Positions 1 through 5,101 of a stretch of DNA of 5,101 nucleotides are shown piece by piece (the first letter of the stretch is position 1; each line of letters starts with the position of its first letter). This DNA is from Halomonas chromatireducens (GTDB taxonomy: Bacteria > Pseudomonadota > Gammaproteobacteria > Pseudomonadales > Halomonadaceae): NCBI RefSeq assembly GCF_001545155.1, contig NZ_CP014226.1, forward strand, positions 2,130,714 through 2,135,814. The letters are read 5' to 3'. A program made the position numbers and the translations under genes. The notes under the pieces were generated by a model. That model did no database searches and was not told the DNA's origin. It worked only from the letters and a program-made list of their open reading frames with translations.

Positions 1-32
1 TAGAAGGCGGGCTCGATGGTGCGCACGAACAT
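1..32 (-). CDS. Probable acyl-CoA thioesterase (hotdog fold, YbgC/4HBT-like), N-terminal ten codons only
   Basis: Reading the minus strand from an ATG at 32-30 gives MFVRTIEPAF, then a codon beginning TA cut by the window edge (Tyr would fit). This resembles the opening of bacterial 4HBT thioesterases, which commonly start with an M-[YF]-x-R-T-I-x-P-x-F pattern just before the E-T-D-A-x-G-H-x-N-N segment; that diagnostic segment would lie outside the window. A good Shine-Dalgarno, AAGGA, sits at 45-41 with an 8-base spacer, supporting a real start. The family hydrolyses acyl-CoA thioesters in the cytoplasm. The gene would be divergent from the cation transporter on the plus strand. Only ten residues are visible, so the family assignment is inference from memory of the pattern; the start itself is better supported than the product. 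Confidence 0.45.
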   Translation of the reverse strand, partial: MFVRTIEPAF

Positions 33-882
33 GGCAATGATCCTTGTGGGTCCTGACAGTGATGTCCTGTCGAAGCGGGGCGTCAAGAGCCAGCATTGCC
101 CCGAGCAAGCGCTAGGTCAAGTGGCGCTATTGGCCCTGGTGGTCGCCCGGCTTGCCATGCGCGAGGCCAGCCAGCGCTTTCAGCACGGCTATTGGCACCT
201 GGAGCCGTTGGTCGCCGCGCTCAACGGCAGCATCCTGATGCTGCTGTGCTTCTATGCCTTTCTCAACGCGGTTCAGGGGCTGCTGGAGGGAGGGCGAGAA
301 CTCGCCTTCGATATCGCCATTGTCTATGCCGTGGTGGTGGCAATCATCTGCTTCACCATGTATGCCTATCAGCGACGCCTCAACCGCCGGGCGGATTCGG
401 AATTCGTGCGTATCGACATGCAGGGGTGGTTGATGGCGGCGTTGATCACCACCTCACTGCTGGTGGCGTTTTCCATAGCGCTGGGGCTTGAGCGGACGGC
501 CTACGCCTACCTGACTCCCTACGTGGATTCGCTGTTGCTGATGATACTGACCTTCTGTTTCATGCCGGTGCCCATCGGCATTGTGCGGCGTGCCCTGAAG
601 GAGGTCTTCCTGATTGCCCCCAGCCAGATCGACCGCGAAGTGCATGCCGCCATGAAGCCCGTGATGCAGCGCGAGGGGCTGGTCGAGTACTTCAGCCACG
701 TGGCCAAGGCGGGTCGCGGCCACTATATCGAGATCCATATCGTCACCACCCCCGAGTTTGCCGCCGGGCGAGGCATTGCGGTGCTCGACGAGATCCGCGA
801 GGAGATTGCCGCGAAGCTGAGCCCTCCACCGGAACGGCGCTGGTTCACGGTGGCCTTCACCGCCGACCCACGCTGGGCGTAG
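16..882 (+). CDS. Cation diffusion facilitator (CDF) family transporter, N-terminally truncated, probable pseudogene
   Basis: The open frame encodes 288 residues from the ATG at 16. From about residue 36 it matches the CDF cation-efflux family: the end of TM2 with the loop motif around RFQHGYWHLEPLVAALNG (54-71), then hydrophobic helices at about 72-90, 99-118, 138-156 and 169-190, and a cytosolic C-terminal domain (about 200-288) of the usual ferredoxin-like type. CDF proteins are inner-membrane divalent-metal/proton antiporters. What is missing is the normal N-terminus: TM1 and most of TM2, including the D-G-x-x-S-x-x-D type motif that carries acidic metal ligands. Residues 1-35 are not hydrophobic and resemble no CDF sequence; their DNA holds the Shine-Dalgarno and start of the divergent gene. 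None of the three plus-strand frames upstream supplies the lost part, so a simple frameshift does not explain it. The rest of the frame is intact, suggesting recent loss. The product is unlikely to transport metal. Any real start is uncertain: ATG 16, 31 and 37 precede the homologous part, and ATG 157 lies within it. Confidence 0.75.
   Translation: MVRTNMAMILVGPDSDVLSKRGVKSQHCPEQALGQVALLALVVARLAMREASQRFQHGYWHLEPLVAALNGSILMLLCFYAFLNAVQGLLEGGRELAFDIAIVYAVVVAIICFTMYAYQRRLNRRADSEFVRIDMQGWLMAALITTSLLVAFSIALGLERTAYAYLTPYVDSLLLMILTFCFMPVPIGIVRRALKEVFLIAPSQIDREVHAAMKPVMQREGLVEYFSHVAKAGRGHYIEIHIVTTPEFAAGRGIAVLDEIREEIAAKLSPPPERRWFTVAFTADPRWA
41..45 (-). promoter_or_regulatory. Shine-Dalgarno of the minus-strand thioesterase-like gene
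   Basis: AAGGA on the minus strand lies 8 bases before the ATG at 32-30. It matters because it lies inside the apparent 5' end of the plus-strand transporter frame, indicating that this stretch is the leader of a divergent gene rather than transporter coding sequence. Confidence 0.45.
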
Positions 883-977
883 GCTGGCCCCGCGCCTCAG
901 CGCTACCGACACAACCAGGCTCGGAATTCGGCCCATGGTCCTGGAATGGCTATGCTGAACCTGCCTTCGGCCCTGAC

Positions 978-982
978 AGGAG
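978..982 (+). promoter_or_regulatory. Shine-Dalgarno that fixes the exoD start
   Basis: AGGAG lies 5 bases before the ATG at 988. The in-frame upstream ATG at 946 has no comparable site, so 988 is the better start and the protein is 198 rather than 212 residues. Confidence 0.7.
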
Positions 983-987
983 TCACT

Positions 988-1584
988 ATGGAAGAGGAAC
1001 CCAGGGAACCTCACAATCTGGCAGAACTGATCGATGTGATCGAGGCGATCGAGTCACCTTCAGGCCGAATCAGCTTCGACGAAGTGCTGGAAGCCGCGGG
1101 GCGACGCTCCTTCGGCCCCCTGCTGCTGCTGGCAGGCCTAGTGACGCTCATACCCGTCATCAGTGGCATCCCGGGAGTCCCATCGCTGATGGGCCTTTTC
1201 ACATTGCTGGTCTGCGTACAGATGCTCATCGGACGGCGCACCTTCTGGCTACCCGCCTGGCTACGAAATCGAACCGTCGACAGTAATAAGGTACGCAAGG
1301 GGCTGAAATGGATGCACAAGCCGGCACACCTGGTCGACCGGATGCTGTATCGACGCCTCTCCTTCATGGTGGGAAAGTCGAGCATGCAGCTGATTGCAGT
1401 GGCCTGCCTGATGCTCGCCTTGGCCATGCTACCAATGGAATTCGTGCCCTTCTCCGCGAACTTAGCGGGGGTGGCGCTCACGCTATTCGGGCTCGCCCTG
1501 ATAGCCAGGGATGGCGTGTTGGCGATTATTGGCTTTCTGGTCTGGGGAACGATACTGGCAGGAATCATTCACTATCTGATATAG
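988..1584 (+). CDS. exoD: ExoD family (exopolysaccharide synthesis) integral membrane protein
   Basis: The 198-residue protein has the ExoD plan. An acidic cytosolic N-terminus (1-40, with LAELIDVIEAI and an ISFDEVLEAAGRRSFGP segment) leads into hydrophobic stretches at about 43-62, 66-82, 134-154, 158-173 and 177-197. The family hallmark is present: a proline/glycine-rich turn (PVISGIPGVPSLMG, 56-69) followed by a Gln-containing helix and QMLIGRRTFWLPAWLRNR (78-95). ExoD was named in Sinorhizobium meliloti, where mutants have altered exopolysaccharide and alkali sensitivity; its biochemical activity is unknown, so only the family is assigned here. The length is typical. No polysaccharide genes are nearby, so the context does not support a direct biosynthetic role. 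It stands 105 bases after the transporter and 110 bases before the dehydratase, with no obvious terminator on either side. Confidence 0.85.
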   Translation: MEEEPREPHNLAELIDVIEAIESPSGRISFDEVLEAAGRRSFGPLLLLAGLVTLIPVISGIPGVPSLMGLFTLLVCVQMLIGRRTFWLPAWLRNRTVDSNKVRKGLKWMHKPAHLVDRMLYRRLSFMVGKSSMQLIAVACLMLALAMLPMEFVPFSANLAGVALTLFGLALIARDGVLAIIGFLVWGTILAGIIHYLI

Positions 1585-1694
1585 CGCTCTCCGTCTGACT
1601 GGCCTTCCTCCGTGTGGCATTACCCTCTCTTTCTGGCGTAACTTGAATTATCTAGCCCGGCTTTCGTTCTCCAGCATAGGGGTAGTCGTTAGAT

Positions 1695-2645
1695 ATGATT
1701 CACTTGCAGCAAGTCCAGCAGGCAAGAGCCTCCATTGCTCCGATGCTCTCTCCCACGCCCCTGCTGCTCGACCACGCCTTGTCCGACCGCTTTGGTCGAC
1801 GCGTCCTGTTCAAGTGTGAACTCTTCCAGCGCACCGGCTCCTTCAAGGCGCGTGGCGGGCTCTACTGGGTACGCACGGCCTCCCGGGCGGAGCTTGCCGG
1901 TGGCCTGGGTGCCGTCTCCGCCGGCAACCACGCGCTGGGCCTGGCCTGGGCGGCGCGCAAGGCGGGTGTACCGGTCACCATCGTGATGCCCGAGAACGCC
2001 AGTCGCTTCAAGGTAACGGGCAGCCGCGAGCTGGGGGCCGAGGTGATCCTGCATGGCGATATCAACGACGCCTGGGCACTGATGCATCAGCTGGTCGAGG
2101 AGCGCGGGCTGACGCTGGTGCATCCCTACGACAACGAGCGCATCATCGCCGGCCAGGGTACGGTGGGGCTGGAAATTCTCGAACAGGCGCCCAAGGCATC
2201 GGTCATCGTCTGCCCCGTTGGCGGCGGCGGACTGATTTCGGGCATCGGGGTCGTCACGGCGGCAATGCGCCCTGAACTCGCGCTGGTCGGGGTCGAGCCG
2301 AGCGGGGCTGCCAGCATGGCCCATGCCTGGGCCAGCGGCGCACCGGCCCCGCTGGCCCAGGTGGCCACCTGCGCCAAGAGCCTGGCCGCCGCAGTGGTCG
2401 GCGATTACACCTACCCGCTGTGCCTGGCCAATACCCAGGAGCTGGCAAGCGTAGGGGAAGGTGCCATCCGCCGCGCCATGACACACCTGATCTATCAGAC
2501 CAAGCTGCTGGCCGAGCCCGGTGCCGCGGTGGGTGTCGCCGCCCTGCTTGAGAACGCAGTGGAACTGCCGCCCCGCGGGGATATCGTGGTGGTGATCACC
2601 GGAGGCAATATGAGCGGCGAGGAATTGGGAGAATTTCTTAACTGA
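1695..2645 (+). CDS. PLP-dependent threonine/serine dehydratase-like enzyme (short form, no ACT domain)
   Basis: The 316-residue protein is a fold-type II PLP enzyme of the threonine dehydratase/serine racemase branch. Visible motifs in order are: the Schiff-base lysine K51 in FQRTGSFKARGG, the substrate-carboxylate loop SAGNHALGLA with N78, the segment IAGQGTVGLEIL (150-162), the tetraglycine phosphate loop G176-G179 in CPVGGGGLISG, EPGAA at 274-278, and TGGN at 302-305 near the C-terminus, where T302 would face the PLP ring nitrogen. The usual reaction is deamination of L-threonine to 2-oxobutanoate or L-serine to pyruvate. There is no C-terminal ACT regulatory domain, so it resembles catabolic rather than isoleucine-regulated biosynthetic enzymes. 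Alternatives of the same size are threo-3-hydroxyaspartate dehydratase, serine racemase and the EutB hydroxyectoine-utilisation enzyme; no ectoine genes are in the window. The ATG at 1695 has only a weak AGGGG about 12 bases upstream. Family certain, substrate not. Confidence 0.88.
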   Translation: MIHLQQVQQARASIAPMLSPTPLLLDHALSDRFGRRVLFKCELFQRTGSFKARGGLYWVRTASRAELAGGLGAVSAGNHALGLAWAARKAGVPVTIVMPENASRFKVTGSRELGAEVILHGDINDAWALMHQLVEERGLTLVHPYDNERIIAGQGTVGLEILEQAPKASVIVCPVGGGGLISGIGVVTAAMRPELALVGVEPSGAASMAHAWASGAPAPLAQVATCAKSLAAAVVGDYTYPLCLANTQELASVGEGAIRRAMTHLIYQTKLLAEPGAAVGVAALLENAVELPPRGDIVVVITGGNMSGEELGEFLN

Positions 2646-2671
2646 GCGGCAAAGGTCAGCCGGAGACAAGA

Positions 2672-2700
2672 TTGCAGCTCCGCAAGAGATGAATTACAGT
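2672..2700 (+). promoter_or_regulatory. Candidate sigma70 promoter for tetR-dehydrogenase operon
   Basis: A -35-like TTGCAG (2672-2677) is followed after 17 bases by a -10-like TACAGT (2695-2700). Matches are moderate (3 of 6 and 4 of 6) but the spacing is ideal. Transcription would begin near 2707, giving a leader of about 26 bases to the ATG at 2733 and only about 5 bases to the ATG at 2712. Predicted by eye only. Confidence 0.35.
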
Positions 2701-2727
2701 TCATTTCATTCATGAACCTGGATTCAT
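2689..2727 (+). promoter_or_regulatory. Putative TetR operator: inverted and repeated TTCAT/ATGAA elements
   Basis: ATGAA-TTACAG-TTCAT (2689-2704) is a perfect 5-bp inverted repeat with a 6-base centre. It is followed by further TTCAT copies at 2705-2709, 2709-2713 and 2723-2727, and by an 8-bp palindrome TTCATGAA at 2709-2716. The cluster overlaps the candidate -10 and transcription start, the usual place for a TetR-family autorepressor to bind. The operator role is inferred from symmetry and position. Confidence 0.4.
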
Positions 2728-2732
2728 TCCTT

Positions 2733-3404
2733 ATGGCCTATCGACAGACTCCCTCCGTGGAGGCTCGCCTGCAGGACAATCGCAGCCGCATTTTGAGGGC
2801 CGCTAGAACGCTCGTCAGCGAAGGCGGCTGGAAAGAAGCTCAGGTTGCCAACGTGGCAGCAGTAGCAGGCATTGCCACCGGCACGGTCTATCGTTACTTC
2901 CCCTCCAAAGCCGACCTTTTTACCGAAGTGCTGTCGAAGGTTTCACAACGCGAAGTGGATGTGATGAGTGAGATTGCCGCCAGCGAGGCCTCGGCATCCG
3001 TTCGGCTGCATTCAGCCATCTCGACCTTCGTATGCCGTGCCATGCGCAACCCCCGCCTTGCGTATGCGCTGATCGCAGAGCCATGCGACAAGGCCATCGA
3101 CGCCGAGCGAATGACCTACCGTGCCGCCATCAGTGAAGTGGTGCGCATGATCATCGCAACAGGCCAGTCCAGTGCAGAGATGCGCAGCGACATTCGATCG
3201 GACATTGCCGCCTCCGTGATTGTTGGTGGCTTCATGGAAGCCCTGATTGGCCCGCTGTCTCCATTCAGTCAACAGCAACATCAGGATACGGATAGCTATC
3301 AGCGCGAAGTGGCAGCTCTGGCCGACCAGATCGCTACGCTGGCCTGTACAAGCGTGGCACCTGCTCCGAATACGGTACGACAACTCCCCAGGAGAACAAC
3401 ATGA
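2733..3404 (+). CDS. TetR/AcrR family transcriptional regulator
   Basis: Starting at the ATG at 2733 the protein has 223 residues. An in-frame ATG at 2712 would add seven, but it lies inside the putative operator, has no ribosome binding site, and the opening MAYRQTPSVEARL looks like a natural family start; the site at 2733 is also weak (GGA 10 bases upstream), so the start is uncertain. The N-terminal DNA-binding domain (about 15-65) has the TetR pattern: first helix NRSRILRAARTLVSEGGW, then a helix-turn-helix at about 37-57 with VANVAAVAGIATGTVYRYF and the trailing PSKADLFTEVL. The C-terminal half (about 75-205) is an all-helical ligand-binding region with no recognisable ligand signature. 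Its stop TGA overlaps the ATG of the acyl-CoA dehydrogenase, so the two are probably co-transcribed, making an acyl-CoA or fatty-acid-derived effector plausible. The last 15 residues are Pro/Arg/Thr-rich and probably disordered. Confidence 0.9.
   Translation: MAYRQTPSVEARLQDNRSRILRAARTLVSEGGWKEAQVANVAAVAGIATGTVYRYFPSKADLFTEVLSKVSQREVDVMSEIAASEASASVRLHSAISTFVCRAMRNPRLAYALIAEPCDKAIDAERMTYRAAISEVVRMIIATGQSSAEMRSDIRSDIAASVIVGGFMEALIGPLSPFSQQQHQDTDSYQREVAALADQIATLACTSVAPAPNTVRQLPRRTT
3390..3394 (+). promoter_or_regulatory. Shine-Dalgarno of the acyl-CoA dehydrogenase, inside the tetR 3' end
   Basis: AGGAG lies 6 bases before the ATG at 3401, within the last codons of tetR. With the four-base ATGA stop/start overlap this indicates translational coupling, while the strong site also allows independent initiation. 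Confidence 0.75.
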
Positions 3405-5101
3405 ACAAGCTCCTCGATATGGCATCCGCCGGCTCCCCTTCCAGCCGCTATAACACCCATGTGGTACGCAACCAGGCCAAACCCGCCTGCGGCTTCAATG
3501 CTTTCACTGGCGACACCGTACTCAGCGCTGCCATTGCCCGTGAGGCGCCTTGGGCTCAGACCCATTGCGAAACCTTGGGCGCCGTGGCCGGAGACGACAC
3601 CGTGCAGGAACTGGCACGACTCGCCAATCGTCACCTCCCGGAGCTCAAAACCCACGACCGCTTCGGAAACCGCATCGACTGGGTGGAGTTTCATCCCAGT
3701 TGGCACGAGTTGATGGCACTCGCCTGGAAGCACGAAGTACCGAACTTGGCCTGGCGCAGCAATGCACCCGGCAGCCACTTCGCCCGAGCGGCACTCTCCT
3801 ACCTGTGGAATCAAGTGGAACACGGAACTGCCTGCCCTACCGGCATGGCCTATGCGGCCGTTGCCGGTTTCCAAAGCGAACCCGCGCTGGCTATCTGGGC
3901 TGAAAAAGCCAAGGGCACCGAATATGAGTTCAGCCGCCGGGAAGTGGCCGAGAAGCCCTCGGTGGTCATCGGTTACGCCATGACCGAAAAGCAAGGTGGA
4001 TCCGATCTGCGCGAGACGCAAACCACCGCCCGGTTTGTCGAATCTTCCCATTACCATGGAGCAACGGCGCATTGGTACGAGCTGACCGGGCACAAATGGT
4101 TCTGCTCCGTACCGCAGTCGGACGGTTTCTTCACCCTCGGCAAGGTGGGCGACGAGGTCACCTGCTTCTTCCTGCCCCGCACGCTCCCCGACGGTAGCCA
4201 TAACCGCTTCTATATCCAGCGGCTGAAAGACAAGGCCGGCAACCGCTCTAACGCCTCCAGCGAAGTGGAGTATGCGGGCACGCTGGCAATTCGAGTCGGT
4301 GAGGAGGGCAAGGGAATCCGCGAAATTCTCTCACACGCTCACCTGACACGGCTCGATTTCGCGGTGGGCTCTGCGGGGTTGATGCGACAGGCCCTGACTC
4401 TGGCTTTGCAGCACACCACCACGCGTAGTGCGTTTGGCACCAGCATCGCAGCTCGACCCATGATGACCAATGTACTGGCAGACATGGCAGTTGAAGTTGA
4501 AGCCGCGACGCTGATGGCGCTGCGCGTAGCCAAGGCTACCGACCAGCTGGAGCACAACGAGCACGAGAGGATGTTGGCTAGAATCGCTACGCCGGCAGCG
4601 AAGTACTTCAACTGCTCTCGGGCGCCGGCAATCGCCAACGAAGCGCTGCAGTGCCATGGCGGCAACGGCTTCATCGAGGAAAATCCCATGGCTCGCCTGT
4701 ATCGCGAGGCGCCGCTCAACAGCGTATGGGAAGGCACAGCCAATATGATGTGCATGGACGTTCGCCGCGCCATGCTCAAGGACTCTCGTAGCATCGACGC
4801 TCTGTTTGATGAGCTGGCACCACTGGCCGGCCAGGACGAGCGCTTCGATGGATTGGTGCAGTACACACGGAAACTCGTCAACGAAGCACTGCTGGATGAG
4901 TTCTTGGCACGCCCCATGACCGAGGCCGTAGCACGCGTAGTGCAGGCAGCGGAATTGATGCGCTACGGCAGCCAGGAGGTAACCGATACCTTCCTCGACA
5001 CCCGCTGTGCCAACCTAAGCAGCGCCTGGGGCTCGCACTTTGGCACACTAGCGATGAGTATCGACAAAGCCGCTGCATGGCGAATCGTGGAACGGGCTAT
5101 C
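3401..5101 (+). CDS. Acyl-CoA dehydrogenase, AidB/isovaleryl-CoA dehydrogenase-like branch, 3' end cut by window
   Basis: The frame stays open for 567 codons to the window edge. The protein belongs to the AidB-type acyl-CoA dehydrogenases, which are longer than the usual 380-400 residues. The N-terminal extension has the branch's THDRFGNRIDWVEFHPSWHEL segment (84-104). The FAD-binding middle domain shows MTEKQGGSD (194-202), TGHKWFCS (229-236) and RLKDKAGNRSNASSEVE (274-290). The C-terminal helical domain has ALQCHGGNGFIEE (415-427) and YREAPLNSVWEGT (434-446), where E444 sits at the position of the catalytic glutamate of many acyl-CoA dehydrogenases. Flavin and active-site motifs thus look intact. 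E. coli AidB (about 541 residues) is induced by alkylation, binds DNA through its last 100 or so residues and has weak isovaleryl-CoA dehydrogenase activity. The end seen here (HFGTL ... IVERA) resembles the family's terminus, so few residues should be missing. No ada or alk genes are visible; the partner is a TetR repressor, favouring a metabolic role. The true substrate is unknown. Confidence 0.9.
   Translation, partial: MNKLLDMASAGSPSSRYNTHVVRNQAKPACGFNAFTGDTVLSAAIAREAPWAQTHCETLGAVAGDDTVQELARLANRHLPELKTHDRFGNRIDWVEFHPSWHELMALAWKHEVPNLAWRSNAPGSHFARAALSYLWNQVEHGTACPTGMAYAAVAGFQSEPALAIWAEKAKGTEYEFSRREVAEKPSVVIGYAMTEKQGGSDLRETQTTARFVESSHYHGATAHWYELTGHKWFCSVPQSDGFFTLGKVGDEVTCFFLPRTLPDGSHNRFYIQRLKDKAGNRSNASSEVEYAGTLAIRVGEEGKGIREILSHAHLTRLDFAVGSAGLMRQALTLALQHTTTRSAFGTSIAARPMMTNVLADMAVEVEAATLMALRVAKATDQLEHNEHERMLARIATPAAKYFNCSRAPAIANEALQCHGGNGFIEENPMARLYREAPLNSVWEGTANMMCMDVRRAMLKDSRSIDALFDELAPLAGQDERFDGLVQYTRKLVNEALLDEFLARPMTEAVARVVQAAELMRYGSQEVTDTFLDTRCANLSSAWGSHFGTLAMSIDKAAAWRIVERAI

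Noticed and set aside
81..120. TTGACG (86-81) and TTGACC (120-115) on the minus strand as -35 boxes for the thioesterase-like gene
   Set aside because: Both are good -35 matches, but the hexamers about 17 bases downstream fit a -10 poorly, so no promoter is called.
96..491. Second plus-strand frame (131 codons) within the transporter
   Set aside because: It is Arg/Gly/Ala/His-rich without any family pattern, while the other frame carries clear CDF helices and motifs. It also does not supply the missing transporter N-terminus.
454..1014. Minus-strand open frame (186 codons) across the transporter end and the gap before exoD
   Set aside because: Composition is that of an antisense frame, and most of it overlaps conserved CDF coding sequence.
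1585..1694. Search for a promoter or terminator between exoD and the dehydratase
   Set aside because: TTGAAT at 1643-1648 could be a -35, but no acceptable -10 lies 16-18 bases downstream, and no stable hairpin with a T tract was found.
1689..2669. Long minus-strand open frame (326 codons) opposite the dehydratase
   Set aside because: It is antisense to a gene with complete PLP-enzyme motifs, has a low-complexity Gly/Ala/Gln/His-rich composition and no recognisable domain; such frames are common in GC-rich DNA.
2661..2682. CGGAG...CTCCG inverted repeat after the dehydratase as a terminator
   Set aside because: The stem is only 5 bp with a 12-base loop and no following T run, and it overlaps the candidate -35 of tetR.
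3299..4201. Minus-strand open frame (300 codons) opposite tetR and the acyl-CoA dehydrogenase
   Set aside because: It crosses two convincing plus-strand genes and encodes no recognisable protein; a shadow frame.
4339..4917. Minus-strand open frame (192 codons) opposite the acyl-CoA dehydrogenase
   Set aside because: It is Ser/Ala/Arg-rich, antisense to the conserved catalytic region and has no domain signature.

Overview
This looks like an ordinary chromosomal stretch from a GC-rich gammaproteobacterium. Protein flavour (ExoD, a short threonine/serine dehydratase, an AidB-like acyl-CoA dehydrogenase with its TetR regulator) would suit a Halomonas-like or Pseudomonas-like genome, but that placement is an impression from the proteins, not a database result. 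No rRNA, tRNA, CRISPR array, phage or insertion sequence was seen, and I found no convincing new multi-gene system.

Layout. The left edge holds, on the minus strand, what appears to be the first ten codons of a hotdog-fold acyl-CoA thioesterase with a good Shine-Dalgarno. Facing away from it on the plus strand is a cation diffusion facilitator (CDF) metal transporter whose N-terminus has been lost: recognisable CDF sequence only begins about 105 bases into the open frame, and the part before it is the upstream region of the thioesterase read in frame. Next comes an ExoD-family membrane protein (988-1584), then a PLP-dependent threonine/serine dehydratase-like enzyme without an ACT domain (1695-2645). 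These three plus-strand genes are separated by about 105-110 bases each, with no clear terminators, so they may be separate units.

The right half is the most coherent part. A short intergenic region (2646-2732) carries a candidate sigma70 promoter overlapped by an inverted repeat and a cluster of TTCAT/ATGAA elements. It is followed by a TetR-family repressor, which overlaps by four bases (ATGA) a long acyl-CoA dehydrogenase of the AidB/isovaleryl-CoA dehydrogenase-like branch. The dehydrogenase runs off the right edge after 567 codons, probably very near its natural end. The arrangement suggests one autoregulated operon in which the repressor controls itself and the flavoenzyme, perhaps in response to an acyl-CoA or related metabolite.

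The points worth a second look are the decapitated CDF gene and its junction, the operator-like cluster in front of tetR, and the AidB-like enzyme, whose C-terminal region is net acidic although the matching region of E. coli AidB is known to bind DNA.
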